Assembly: GCF_023074175.1 (NCBI RefSeq)
Contig: NZ_JADPKS010000012.1
Span: 1 to 64,000, forward strand
Direction of reading: 5' to 3'
Length of the DNA stretch: 64,000 nt
DNA from: Bradyrhizobium sp. 139
GTDB taxonomy: Bacteria; Pseudomonadota; Alphaproteobacteria; Rhizobiales; Xanthobacteraceae
Shown here: positions 8,317 to 19,307 of the stretch, in pieces
Numbering within the stretch: position 1 is the stretch's first letter
Layout: each line of letters opens with the position of its first letter
Notes under the pieces: generated by a model
What the model was told of the DNA's origin: nothing
What the model saw: only the letters and a program-made list of their open reading frames with translations
The model's database searches: none
Position numbers and translations under genes: made by a program

Positions 8317-8527
8317 GGCGCCAACTGGCGGTGGGCGCAATCCTGCCGCCGCTGTTCTTTGAGCAGTTGCAGGTTCTTTGGGCCTCAGAGACGACCGCAA
8401 GGCCGTCGCTCATGTTCCGGGGACAGCCCAGCAACCGAACACCCGAAATCCGAGCGTCGATCAAGCGGTCCAGCAGCCGGCGCTACCCGACCAAGACGCG
8501 ACCGGTACCGCAAAGGATATTGAGATC

Positions 8528-8794
8528 ATGGCCAATACCACTTCCGCCAAGAAAGCGACGCGCAAGATCGCCCGCCGCACCGCCGTCAACAAGTCGCGCC
8601 GCACCCAGATGCGCGGCGCCGTGCGTACCGTCGAAGAAGCCATCAAGACCGGCGATCGCGCCGCCGCCGTGACGGCGCTGGCCAGTGCCGAGCCCGCCTT
8701 GATGCGCGCCGCGCAGCGCAACATCATTCACAAGAACAACGCCAGCCGCAAAGTCTCGCGGCTCACCGCCCAGATCGCCAAGCTCGCGAAGTAA
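8528..8794 (+). CDS. rpsT: 30S ribosomal protein S20
   Basis: This 88-residue, very basic protein binds 16S rRNA early in 30S assembly. The sequence [18 protein letters not shown] and the conserved [23 protein letters not shown] tail are characteristic of S20. The ATG at 8528 follows AAAGGATATT; an upstream in-frame ATG at 8378 would add a non-conserved extension inside the leader. The gene is monocistronic, with its own promoter (8288-8316) and terminator (8853-8878), and sits directly before the dnaA region. S20 represses its own translation in E. coli; the long leader here would leave room for that, but this is inference. Confidence 0.97.
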   Translation: MANTTSAKKATRKIARRTAVNKSRRTQMRGAVRTVEEAIKTGDRAAAVTALASAEPALMRAAQRNIIHKNNASRKVSRLTAQIAKLAK

Positions 8795-8852
8795 GCCCCA
8801 AGCAAACTGGCGACGTCATCGATCGATCTGATCGATGATCGCGATCATAATC

Positions 8853-8878
8853 AGCCCGGCATCATGCCGGGCTTTTTT
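8853..8878 (+). terminator. Intrinsic terminator of rpsT
   Basis: A perfect 8-bp stem AGCCCGGC (8853-8860) / GCCGGGCT (8866-8873) with loop ATCAT is followed by six T residues (8873-8878). Confidence 0.92.
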
Positions 8879-10040
8879 GTTGCGCAGTCCTGCACGGGAT
8901 CATCGACGCCGCCGCCGCGTTGCCAGGCGAGCGTCACTGTCGGAGTCTGCTTTCCATAGATTTACCTGCTGAGCCTTCTTCGCCGCGTTTTCGGCCCAGC
9001 GGAAACATTTCGCCGCAATGCAAAAAGCCCTGCGGGACGGGCACAAATGCAATCGCTAAGCAAGAAGGTTCTTCACACCGTAGTTTCACCGGACGAGGCT
9101 TCGCGGTGGAGTTACCCTGTGAAACGAGACTCGAAAAGCGATGTTTGGATAATCACTTATCCACATAGCGACGCCAACCATTTGGAAAATGACCTCGTCC
9201 GGCAGCTACGTGAAGGATTTGTAAAATAATTTTGGCCGCTGTTCGGGAATTGTCACACTGCGAGTTTGGTTCTCGATTCTCTACGGCGATTCAAAAACTT
9301 GCTCTCAAGCCTGTGAACAACCCGCGCGCGGCGTTAACGCAGATCAAGTTTTTTGATGCCTCAAGTGTGAATCAATTTCATTGCGAGTCTTTCCGCTTAG
9401 TGTATTCCTTAAGTCGTTCGCAGCGCCCACGATCTTGAGACCAGCGCGGTTTTGGAAACGGGGCGAGCGTGCAAATCGGCGGCGGTATGCACGTTGGCGA
9501 CGCTTCAACAAGCGATTGTCGGTTCAAAACCCATAGCAACATGGGAATGGTAGTTCTTTGTCTGAATGTCTCCAAGCGGGATCTTCGTATCTCGCTCGCG
9601 CCAGGCGCAAATGAGAGATGTCATGAAGCTACTCCGACAGGTGATGGCGTAGACGGGCGGACGAACAGTGCAGACGGGCGGGGCATCAGCGATTTTGGTC
9701 GCAGTTGTCTTCAGGACACGCAGGACCTTGCCGTGAGCAATCACGGCAGGCAGGGGAGGTATCATGTCTTACGGACTCAACGCGGTATTAAAACAAGTCT
9801 CATATTCCAACGATGCCGGTTTAGATCAGTCCTACATCCAGCCTCCCGCGTGTGACGGAGCGCCGAGTACGCGCTGACCTCGCGACCCCTCCATCTCTGA
9901 CATCGCTGATCTGACCCGCGGCGTTCGCGCCGAACGGTGGAGCAATGTCCGACGATGGAATCGCTTGAGGTCGGGCCATGGCAGGAACCCTGCATGGCAC
10001 TCACAACGCAGCTTTATCTCTCAACAGAAGTTTTTTGACG
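8879..10040. other. Low-coding intergenic region upstream of dnaA
   Basis: About 1.16 kb between the rpsT terminator and dnaA holds no gene I can support. Base composition is visibly less GC-rich than the flanks. Short open frames (for example 9047-9229 plus, 9505-9765 minus) have no recognisable product. The first 500 bp carry the DnaA-box cluster described separately. A replication-origin or dnaA-control function is plausible. Confidence 0.6.
9069..9374. promoter_or_regulatory. Cluster of DnaA boxes (candidate origin or dnaA control region)
   Basis: A perfect box TTATCCACA lies at 9157-9165. Three more sites differ from TTATNCACA at one position: TTCTTCACA (9069-9077), TGTGAACAA (9312-9320, reverse strand) and TGTGAATCA (9366-9374, reverse strand). 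An AT-rich stretch (about 9211-9236, GTAAAATAATTTT) lies between them. The arrangement fits a DnaA-bound regulatory or origin region, but rhizobial origins have also been placed near hemE, so the role is open. Confidence 0.5.
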
Positions 10041-11453
10041 ATGAACACATCGGAACAGGATCGCTGGTCACGCGTGAAGGGTCGGCTGCGCTCGACCGTT
10101 GGCGAGGACGTCTATACGAGCTGGTTTGCGCGCATGGATCTGGAAGGCGTGCAGGACGAAAGCGTGCGGCTCTCGGTTCCGACCCGCTTCCTGAAGAGCT
10201 GGATTCAGGCGCATTATGCCGAGCGCGTGCTGTCGTGCTGGCAGGCCGAGATGCCGGAAGTGCATCGCATCGATCTCACTGTTCGCTCCGCAATGCGTCC
10301 GGTCGTGCAGCAGAAGGAGGCGCCTGCGCCGGTCGAAGCACGCCGCACGCCTGCGCCGGAGCTGCGCTCGACGGCGACTGCACCGGTCTCCGCAAATCAC
10401 GACGCGCTCGGCGGCTCGCCGCTCGATCCGCGCCTGACCTTTGCAAGCTTCGTCGTCGGCCGTTCCAACACGCTGGCGCATGCGGCGGCACGTCAGGTCG
10501 CCGAAGGGCGCAGAGGCGATCCCGTCATGTTCAACCCGCTTTACATCCATGCGGGCGTCGGCCTCGGCAAGACGCATCTGCTCCAGGCCGTGACCTGGGC
10601 CGGCAATTCCGGCAACGAGCGCAAGGTGCTGTACCTGACCGCGGAAAAATTCATGTACGGCTTCGTCGCCGCGCTGAAGACGCAGACGGCGCTCGCCTTC
10701 AAGGAAGCGCTGCGCGGCATCGACGTTCTCGTGATCGACGACCTCCAGTTCCTTCAGGGCAAGTCGACGCAGGCGGAGTTCTGTCACACGCTGAACGCGC
10801 TGATCGATGCCGGCCGCCAGGTCGTGATCGCGGCCGATCGTCCGCCGTCCGATCTCGAAAGCCTCGACGACCGCGTGCGCTCGCGCCTCGCCGGCGGTCT
10901 CGTGGTCGAGATGGCCTCGCTCGGCGAAGAGTTGCGGCACGGCATCCTGAAGTCGCGCGTCGCGGCGGCCCGCGCGCATCACGCGACCTTTGAGGTACCC
11001 GAGGAGGTACTGACTTATCTGGCGCGCGCCATCACCCATAACGGCAGGGATCTCGAAGGCGCGATCAACCGTCTGCTGGCGCACTCGAAACTCAACAACC
11101 GGCCGGTGACGCTGGAGATGGCGGAGCACGAGGTCCGCGACCTGATCCGGCCGCAGGAGCCCAAGCGGATCAAGATCGAGGACATCCAGCGCGTGGTGGC
11201 ACGGCAGTATAATGTCAGCCGCTCCGACCTCCTGTCCTCGCGCCGCACCGCCAACGTGGTGCGTCCGCGCCAGGTGGCGATGTACCTCGCCAAGACGCTG
11301 ACCCTGCGCTCGTTGCCGGAAATCGGCCGCCGCTTCGGAGGGCGCGACCACACCACGGTGCTGCACGCCGTGCGCAAGATCGAGGGATTGGTCAACAAGG
11401 ATACGGCGCTGTCCGAGGAAGTCGAGTCGCTGAAGCGCCAGCTTCAGGAATAA
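10041..11453 (+). CDS. dnaA: Chromosomal replication initiator DnaA
   Basis: DnaA binds origin boxes and opens the DNA in its ATP form. This 470-residue protein has the N-terminal oligomerisation domain ([20 protein letters not shown]), a variable Pro/Ala linker (about 85-125) and an AAA+ core. The core carries Walker A GVGLGKTH near residue 172 and Walker [10 protein letters not shown]. The C-terminal DNA-binding domain has the signature [17 protein letters not shown] 10041 was chosen because EQDRW follows almost at once, as in relatives; the in-frame start at 9978 adds unconserved residues. The ribosome site is weak. Confidence 0.96.
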   Translation: MNTSEQDRWSRVKGRLRSTVGEDVYTSWFARMDLEGVQDESVRLSVPTRFLKSWIQAHYAERVLSCWQAEMPEVHRIDLTVRSAMRPVVQQKEAPAPVEARRTPAPELRSTATAPVSANHDALGGSPLDPRLTFASFVVGRSNTLAHAAARQVAEGRRGDPVMFNPLYIHAGVGLGKTHLLQAVTWAGNSGNERKVLYLTAEKFMYGFVAALKTQTALAFKEALRGIDVLVIDDLQFLQGKSTQAEFCHTLNALIDAGRQVVIAADRPPSDLESLDDRVRSRLAGGLVVEMASLGEELRHGILKSRVAAARAHHATFEVPEEVLTYLARAITHNGRDLEGAINRLLAHSKLNNRPVTLEMAEHEVRDLIRPQEPKRIKIEDIQRVVARQYNVSRSDLLSSRRTANVVRPRQVAMYLAKTLTLRSLPEIGRRFGGRDHTTVLHAVRKIEGLVNKDTALSEEVESLKRQLQE

Positions 11454-11468
11454 ACGCCTAGGTCTTTT

Positions 11469-11612
11469 ACCTCTCCCCGCGTGCGGGGAGAGGTCGGAAT
11501 GCGCGCTGAAAGCGCGGATTCCGGGTGAGGGGGCCTCTCCGCGAAGCCGTCTCTCACCTCCCTTGTGGAGAGTCCCCCTCACCCCACCCTCTCCCCGCAA
11601 GCGGGGCGAGGG
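11469..11612. repeat. Palindromic intergenic repeat (CCTCTCCC/GGTGAGGG type)
   Basis: CCTCTCCCCGCGTGCGGGGAG and GGGTGAGGGGG at the left face CCCCCTCACCCC and CCTCTCCCCGCAAGCGGGG at the right. The element occupies most of the dnaA-dnaN gap; the remaining 220 bp before dnaN show no clear gene. Confidence 0.75.
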
Positions 11613-11829
11613 AGCAGACCTTCGCGGCGGCGGTCTTCGTTTTTGCCCTGTAAATCGTGGGGAACTATCCCGCAATCCCTTGAAACGGATGGCTTTCCGC
11701 GCCACCTTGCGCGACCCTGACGGCTTTGGTCATATCGGCTGGACGATCCGGCTTTTCGGGGTCTACGGTGCCGCGGCGCGCTTTTCGGCCGTCCGGCTTT
11801 TTCATCTTGGGGATCGGGCGAGTAGTGCA

Positions 11830-12948
11830 ATGAAGGTTACGGTCGAACGCGCGCAACTCCTGAAGTCGCTGGGCCATGTCCATCGCGTGGTCGAGCGCCG
11901 CAACACGATTCCGATCCTCGGCAACGTGCTGGTCCGCGCCGAGAACGCGAAATTGTCGCTGAAGGCGACCGACCTCGACCTTGAGGTGACGGAGACGCTC
12001 GCGGCCGAAACCGCGACCGCGGGCTCCACCACCGTGCCGGCACACATGTTCTACGACATCGTGCGCAAGCTGCCGGACGGCTCGCAAATCGTGCTGGAGG
12101 CCGACGGCGACCGCGCCGTGCTGGCGATCCGCGCCGGCCGCTCCCGCTTCACGCTGCAGACCCTGCCGGAGAATGATTTCCCGGATCTCGCGGCCGGCGA
12201 CATGTCGCACTCCTTCTCGCTCGCCGCCAAGGACGTCAAGCGGCTGATCGACCGCACCCAGTTCGCGATCTCGACCGAAGAGACGCGCTATTATCTCAAC
12301 GGCATCTATCTGCACGCCGCCGGCACGGCCCAGGCCGCCACCCTGCGCGGTGTCGCCACCGACGGCCACCGCCTCGCCCAACTCGATCTGGTCCAGCCCA
12401 AGGGCGCCGACGGCATGCCGGGCGTGATCGTGCCGCGGAAAACCGTGGGCGAGGTGCAGCGCCTGATCGAGGACAACGAGGCCGAAGTCACGATCGAGCT
12501 GTCGCAGGCAAAAATCCGCTTCACCATCGGCAATGTGGTGCTGACCTCGAAGCTGATCGACGGCACCTTCCCCGACTATGGCCGCGTGATCCCGCAGGGC
12601 AATGACAAGGAACTCGTCGTCGACAAGAAGGATTTTGAAAACGCAGTCGACCGTGTTTCCACCATCTCCAGCGAGCGCGGCCGCGCCGTCAAGCTCTCGC
12701 TGTCGCCGGGCAAGCTGGTGCTGTCCGTGACCAACCCGGATTCCGGCAGCGCGACGGAAGAGCTCGAGGTCGAATACGCCTCCGACGCCCTCGATATCGG
12801 CTTCAACTCGCGCTATCTGCTCGACATCGCCTCCCAGATCGAAGGCGATGTCGCCACGCTGAAGCTCGCCGATCCCGGCTCGCCCACCCTGGTCCAGGAC
12901 CGCGACGACAAGAGTGCGCTGTACGTGCTGATGCCGATGCGGGTGTGA
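11830..12948 (+). CDS. dnaN: DNA polymerase III subunit beta (sliding clamp)
   Basis: The beta clamp forms a ring dimer that tethers polymerase III to DNA. This 372-residue protein has the length for three clamp domains. It begins MKVTVERAQLLKSLGHV and ends with the conserved ALYVLMPMRV, the region that forms the partner-binding pocket. ATG 11830 is the family-standard start, although the frame is open upstream to 11563. Unlike in many bacteria, a 376-bp repeat-bearing gap separates it from dnaA, so it may have its own promoter. Confidence 0.97.
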   Translation: MKVTVERAQLLKSLGHVHRVVERRNTIPILGNVLVRAENAKLSLKATDLDLEVTETLAAETATAGSTTVPAHMFYDIVRKLPDGSQIVLEADGDRAVLAIRAGRSRFTLQTLPENDFPDLAAGDMSHSFSLAAKDVKRLIDRTQFAISTEETRYYLNGIYLHAAGTAQAATLRGVATDGHRLAQLDLVQPKGADGMPGVIVPRKTVGEVQRLIEDNEAEVTIELSQAKIRFTIGNVVLTSKLIDGTFPDYGRVIPQGNDKELVVDKKDFENAVDRVSTISSERGRAVKLSLSPGKLVLSVTNPDSGSATEELEVEYASDALDIGFNSRYLLDIASQIEGDVATLKLADPGSPTLVQDRDDKSALYVLMPMRV

Positions 12949-13015
12949 GGGCGCGTGGCGCGGCGGTCATGCCGAGCGATCTCCCGTGATTCAGAAGCGA
13001 TGCACGTTGCTGTGC

Positions 13016-13079
13016 CCTCTCCCCTTGTGGGAGAGGGCTGCTCCGCCATCAGCCACAGCCTCACTCGGGTGAGGGGCTA
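13016..13079. repeat. Left arm of split palindrome around the DUF559 gene
   Basis: CCCTCTCCCCTTGTGGGAGAG is followed by CTCGGGTGAGGGG, ending at the GTG start of the DUF559 gene. Its inverted partner is at 13447-13507. Confidence 0.7.
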
Positions 13080-13445
13080 GTGCCGCAGGAGCCGTCCCAT
13101 CGGCCAGTTCCCAAACATCTTCGCGAGTTTGCGAGAAATATGCGGCGCAAGCCGACTGATGCGGAAGCGGCAATGTGGCGGCTGCTCAGGGAGCGTCGGT
13201 TGTCTGCCTACAAATTTCGCCGGCAAGTCCCGTTCAAAAACTATATTCTCGATTTCGTCTGCTTCGAGAAGCGCTTCGTGATCGAGATCGACGGAAGCCA
13301 GCACGCGGAATCGCAACGCGACGCGACCCGCGCAGCGGCACTAGCATCCGAAGGGTTTCAGACAGCGCGGTACTGGAACAACGATGTGTTACAGCAGCCC
13401 GTGGCCGTGCAAGAGGATATCCTTGCAAAGCTTGCCGAGCGGTAA
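13080..13445 (+). CDS. DUF559 domain-containing (restriction endonuclease-like) protein
   Basis: This 121-residue protein belongs to the DUF559 group, related to the very-short-patch-repair/PD-(D/E)XK endonuclease fold. Recognisable blocks are MRRKPTDAEAAMWRLLRERR, then YKFRRQVPFKNYILDFVCFE with the candidate acidic residue, then FVIEIDGSQHAE with the E-x-D pair. No activity is established for the family. GTG 13080 follows GGGTGAGGGG, which is part of the flanking repeat; ATG 13140 is an alternative but would drop conserved residues. The gene sits between dnaN and recF and is flanked by inverted repeat arms, suggesting spread as a unit with the repeat. Confidence 0.85.
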   Translation: MPQEPSHRPVPKHLREFARNMRRKPTDAEAAMWRLLRERRLSAYKFRRQVPFKNYILDFVCFEKRFVIEIDGSQHAESQRDATRAAALASEGFQTARYWNNDVLQQPVAVQEDILAKLAER

Positions 13446-13446
13446 G

Positions 13447-13507
13447 ATACCCCTCACCCGTCGCCTCACTTCGTGAGGCGCCACCCTCTCCCACAAGGGG
13501 AGGGTAA
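13447..13507. repeat. Right arm of split palindrome around the DUF559 gene
   Basis: CCCCTCACCCG, an inner hairpin GCCTCACTTCGTGAGGC and CCCTCTCCCACAAGGGGAGGG form the inverted counterpart of 13016-13079. The arm starts immediately after the DUF559 stop and ends 22 bp before recF. Confidence 0.7.
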
Positions 13508-13528
13508 AGAGCGTGCCGCAGTTCCAAC

Positions 13529-14665
13529 ATGACCCCCTCCCGCATTCATCGCCTGACGCTGACGCATTTTCGCAATTATCGGGCGGCGGGGCTCGAGACG
13601 GCGGCTGACATGGTGGCGCTGGTCGGGCCGAACGGGGCGGGCAAGACCAATTGCATCGAGGCGATCTCGTTTCTCTCGCCCGGCCGCGGCTTGCGGCGCG
13701 CGACACTGGACGACGTCGCCGACAACCAGGGTGACGGCTCCTGGGCGGTGTCCGCGCAGGTCGAGGGCGCGCTGGGTCTTGCCACGCTCGGCACCGGCAT
13801 CGACGCACCGCTTCCCGACAGCGCAGTCAGCCGGCGCTGTCGCATCGACCGCGAGCCGGTCAATTCGGCCACGGCTTTCGGCGACCATATCCGCATGGTG
13901 TGGCTGACGCCGGCGATGGACGGGCTGTTCATGGGCGCAGGCTCCGAGCGGCGGCGCTTCTTCGACCGCCTGGTGCTCGCCATCGACAGCGAGCATTCCA
14001 GCCGCATCTCCGCGCTCGAACGCTCGTTGCGTTCGCGCAACCGCCTGCTCGAGACGCGCAATTACGACGACCATTGGTGTGACGCGATCGAGCGCGAGAC
14101 GGCAGAGCTCGCGGTGGCGGTCGCGGCAACGCGCGGCCAGACCGCAGCACGGCTGACCGGCATGCTGAATGCGCGCGCGCTGGCCTCGGCGTTTCCGTCG
14201 GCGCAGATCGCGCTCGACGGCTGGATGGAGAATGCGCTGCTCACCGAGACCGCGACGTCGGTCGAGGACCGTTACCGCCAGATCCTGCGCGACAACCGCC
14301 CGCGCGACGCCATCGCCGGCCGCACCACCGACGGCCCGCATCTCACCGACCTTCAGGTCATCTATGCGCCGAAAAGCATGCCGGCGCGCGATGCTTCGAC
14401 CGGCGAGCAGAAGGCGCTGCTGATTGGCCTCGTGCTGGCGCATGCGAGCCTGGTCGCCGAAATGACCGGCATCGTGCCGCTGCTGCTGCTCGACGAGGTC
14501 GTCGCGCATCTCGATCCGAGCCGGCGCGCGGCGCTGTTCGAGGAGCTGCACAAGCTCGGCGCGCAAGTGTGGCTGACCGGCGCGGACCCGGCCGCCTTCG
14601 CCGAGATCGGCGCCGGGAGCGAAGTCTTTGACGTCGAGAGCGGGCGGGTCTCCGCCCGGCGTTAG
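13529..14665 (+). CDS. recF: DNA replication and repair protein RecF
   Basis: RecF is an SMC-like ATPase that, with RecO and RecR, loads RecA at gaps and stalled forks. This 378-residue protein has Walker A GPNGAGKTN at residues about 31-39, an ABC-type signature region (ASTGEQKALLIGLVLAHA) and Walker B LLLLDEVVAHLD near residue 320. ATG 13529 gives MTPSRIHRLTLTHFRNYR, the usual N terminus. The gene lies in the standard dnaN-recF-gyrB order, with the DUF559 gene and its repeat inserted before it. Confidence 0.95.
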   Translation: MTPSRIHRLTLTHFRNYRAAGLETAADMVALVGPNGAGKTNCIEAISFLSPGRGLRRATLDDVADNQGDGSWAVSAQVEGALGLATLGTGIDAPLPDSAVSRRCRIDREPVNSATAFGDHIRMVWLTPAMDGLFMGAGSERRRFFDRLVLAIDSEHSSRISALERSLRSRNRLLETRNYDDHWCDAIERETAELAVAVAATRGQTAARLTGMLNARALASAFPSAQIALDGWMENALLTETATSVEDRYRQILRDNRPRDAIAGRTTDGPHLTDLQVIYAPKSMPARDASTGEQKALLIGLVLAHASLVAEMTGIVPLLLLDEVVAHLDPSRRAALFEELHKLGAQVWLTGADPAAFAEIGAGSEVFDVESGRVSARR

Positions 14666-14720
14666 CTCGGTAGGCGCCTTCGTATCCGGAAAAATGCGGC
14701 CTCCGGTCAGCCCGAAATGA

Positions 14721-17351
<2,631 letters not shown>

Positions 17352-17365
17352 CCCCGACCTCGCTG

Positions 17366-17525
17366 CACCTCTCCCGCTTGCGCGAGAGGTCGGCGCGCGA
17401 CGGGAAGCATCGTCCCGAGCGCGGCGGGTGAGGGCTTTCTCCTCACGGGGATATTCTCCGTAGATTTCGACAATCCCACCGCGGAGGCACCCCTCCCCAG
17501 CCCTCCCCCGCAAGCGGGAGAGGGA
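17366..17525. repeat. Palindromic intergenic repeat (CCTCTCCC/GGTGAGGG type)
   Basis: ACCTCTCCCGCTTGCGCGAGAG and GGGTGAGGG at the left face CCCTCCCCCGCAAGCGGGAG at the right, with a less-conserved centre. It fills the gyrB-murA gap. Confidence 0.65.
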
Positions 17526-17636
17526 GCGCACCTCCTTCGTGGTAGTCATCAAGCCCGAATTGCTCCCGCGCCCAATTCTCTGTAGTTTCCGCCTCGAAAA
17601 ACAGCCCGCCCCACCCAGCAGGACAGCGAGAACCCC

Positions 17637-18932
17637 GTGGCGCCCATCCAGTACATCGTCGAGGGCGGTCACCGGCTCTCGGGCTCGATCGAGCCGTCCG
17701 GCAACAAGAATTCGGCGCTGCCGATCATCGCAGCCGCCCTGCTCACCGCGCATCCGGTGACGCTGGAGAACGTGCCGCGGATCCGCGACACCGAGACGCT
17801 GGTCGAACTGATCCGCTCGGTCGGCGCGTCGGCCGAGTGGACTGCGCGCAATACGCTTCATATCCACGCCAAGACCATCCGCGCCGCTGATCTCGACCCG
17901 GAGCTGTGCGTCCGCATCCGCGCCTCGATCCTGCTCGCAGGCCCCCTGCTCGCCCGCTGCGGCGAAGTGATGCTGCCGCCGCCCGGCGGCGACGTCATCG
18001 GCCGCCGCCGTCTGGACACGCATGTGCTCGCGCTCGAACAACTCGGCGCCAAGGTCACTGCGACCGACCGGCTCGAATTCCGCGCGGCAAGGCTCGCCGG
18101 TGCCGACGTGTTTCTTGACGAGCCCAGCGTCACCGCGACCGAGAACGCGCTGGTCGCGGCGGTCGCCGCCGACGGCGTCACCCATCTGCGCAACGCGGCC
18201 TCCGAGCCGCATGTGCAGGACCTCGCCAACTTCCTGGTCGCGCTCGGTGCGAAGATCGAGGGCATCGGCACCAACACCATGATCGTGCATGGGCCGGCAA
18301 CGCTGGGCGCTGCGACCTACAGGATCCAGCCCGACCATATCGAGGTCGGCTCACTGATCGGCCTTGCCGCCGTGACGCGTTCCCAGCTTCGCATCGTGCG
18401 CGCCGGGGTCGAGCATCTGCGCTCGATCCGCATGGGATTCGAGCGGCTCGGCATCGTCTGCCGCGTCGAGGGCGACGATCTCATCGTGCCCTCGAACCAG
18501 ACGTTGAAGATCCAGGACGATTTTGGCGGCCACGTGCCGAAGCTGGAAGACCAGCCCTGGCCCGCCTTCCCGGCCGATCTGATGTCGATCGCGATCGTCA
18601 CCGCCACGCAATGCGAGGGCGTGATCCTGATGTTCGAGAAGATGTTCGAATCGCGGATGTTCTTCGTCGACAAGCTGATCGCCATGGGCGCCCGCATCGT
18701 GCTGTGCGACCCGCACCGGGCTATCATTGCTGGGCCAAGCCGGCTGCGCGGGGCATCGATGATCTCGCCCGATATCCGCGCCGGCATGGCCATGCTGCTG
18801 GCGGCAGTCTGCGCTGAGGGGACCTCCACGATCAACAACGCCGACCAGATCGAGCGCGGCTACGAGCGCATCGACGAACGGCTGAACGCGCTGGGGGCGA
18901 AGATCAAGCGGGTGCCGGAACGGAACGGCTGA
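17637..18932 (+). CDS. murA: UDP-N-acetylglucosamine 1-carboxyvinyltransferase (MurA) with Asp at the catalytic Cys position
   Basis: MurA transfers enolpyruvate from PEP to UDP-GlcNAc, the first committed step of peptidoglycan synthesis. This 431-residue protein keeps the active-site Lys (PSGNKNSALPIIAAALL) and the Asp in WPAFPADLMS. The mobile loop reads PPPGGDVIGRRRLDTHV, where E. coli has LPGGCTIGARPVDLH, so Asp replaces the Cys that fosfomycin alkylates. Cys-to-Asp enzymes in other bacteria stay active and are fosfomycin-resistant. The start is GTG 17637. Several rhizobia may carry a second MurA elsewhere, so this could be a paralogue; I cannot tell from the window. Confidence 0.9.
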   Translation: MAPIQYIVEGGHRLSGSIEPSGNKNSALPIIAAALLTAHPVTLENVPRIRDTETLVELIRSVGASAEWTARNTLHIHAKTIRAADLDPELCVRIRASILLAGPLLARCGEVMLPPPGGDVIGRRRLDTHVLALEQLGAKVTATDRLEFRAARLAGADVFLDEPSVTATENALVAAVAADGVTHLRNAASEPHVQDLANFLVALGAKIEGIGTNTMIVHGPATLGAATYRIQPDHIEVGSLIGLAAVTRSQLRIVRAGVEHLRSIRMGFERLGIVCRVEGDDLIVPSNQTLKIQDDFGGHVPKLEDQPWPAFPADLMSIAIVTATQCEGVILMFEKMFESRMFFVDKLIAMGARIVLCDPHRAIIAGPSRLRGASMISPDIRAGMAMLLAAVCAEGTSTINNADQIERGYERIDERLNALGAKIKRVPERNG

Positions 18933-18941
18933 GGCAATTTC

Positions 18942-19260
18942 CCTTCTCCCCCTGTGGGAGAAGGTGGCGCGAAGCGCCGGATGAGGGGTCCTCTCCGAGT
19001 GCTCGAAAGAGAGTGATTCGCCGAAAGAAACCCCTCACCCGTCTCGCCGCTACGCGGCGAGCCACCCTCTCCCACAAGGGGCTAAGGCGTGCACACATCT
19101 TTCGGCCGTTGGTCAGCATCAATAGAAAGCGCAAGTCTTTTCAATGATAGCTGACCGACCGCTCTTTGGGCGGTTCCGAAACCCGGGGTCATCTAAGTCC
19201 CTGTATTAGATTCCGTTTTTGAGATGTGTGCATGCCTTAGCCCACAAGGGGAGAGGGAGA
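18942..19260. repeat. Palindromic intergenic repeat interrupted by a MITE-like element
   Basis: CCCTTCTCCCCCTGTGGGAGAAG and GATGAGGGG at the left face CCCCTCACCCG and CCCTCTCCCACAAGGGG at the right. The right arm is split at 19081/19241 by the element at 19082-19240. Confidence 0.75.
19082..19240. mobile_element. MITE-like element with terminal inverted repeats
   Basis: The left end (19082-19100) starts CTAAGGCGTGCACACATCT and the right end (19222-19240) is AGATGTGTGCATGCCTTAG, a 19-bp inverted repeat with one mismatch. CCCACAAGGGG is repeated directly on both sides (19071-19081 and 19241-19251), as expected for a target-site duplication. Removing the element and one copy restores the normal palindromic repeat. 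An internal hairpin (GTCAGC at about 19112 with GCTGAC at about 19150) adds structure. There is no open frame for a transposase, so it would be non-autonomous. Confidence 0.75.
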
Positions 19261-19307
19261 GGCACCGGGCCATGTTTTCGACGTGTGGCTGTGCTATTGC
19301 AACCGCC

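Noticed and set aside
9047..9229. 60-codon plus-strand open frame containing the perfect DnaA box
   Set aside because: No ribosome site, no recognised family and atypical composition; left as part of the non-coding region.
9518..9535. GGTTCAAAACCC resembling a tRNA T-arm
   Set aside because: Flanking bases cannot form T, anticodon or acceptor stems, so no tRNA gene is supported.
10068..11705. Long minus-strand open frame over dnaA
   Set aside because: It is a shadow of dnaA with Arg/His/Gln-rich composition and no recognisable domain.
18942..19260. Possible CRISPR array
   Set aside because: Repeats are inverted arms of a palindrome, not regularly spaced direct repeats with unique spacers, and no cas genes are present.
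19224..19307. Upstream extension of the MATE gene into the MITE-like element
   Set aside because: The extension is encoded by repeat sequence and shows no similarity to MATE N termini.
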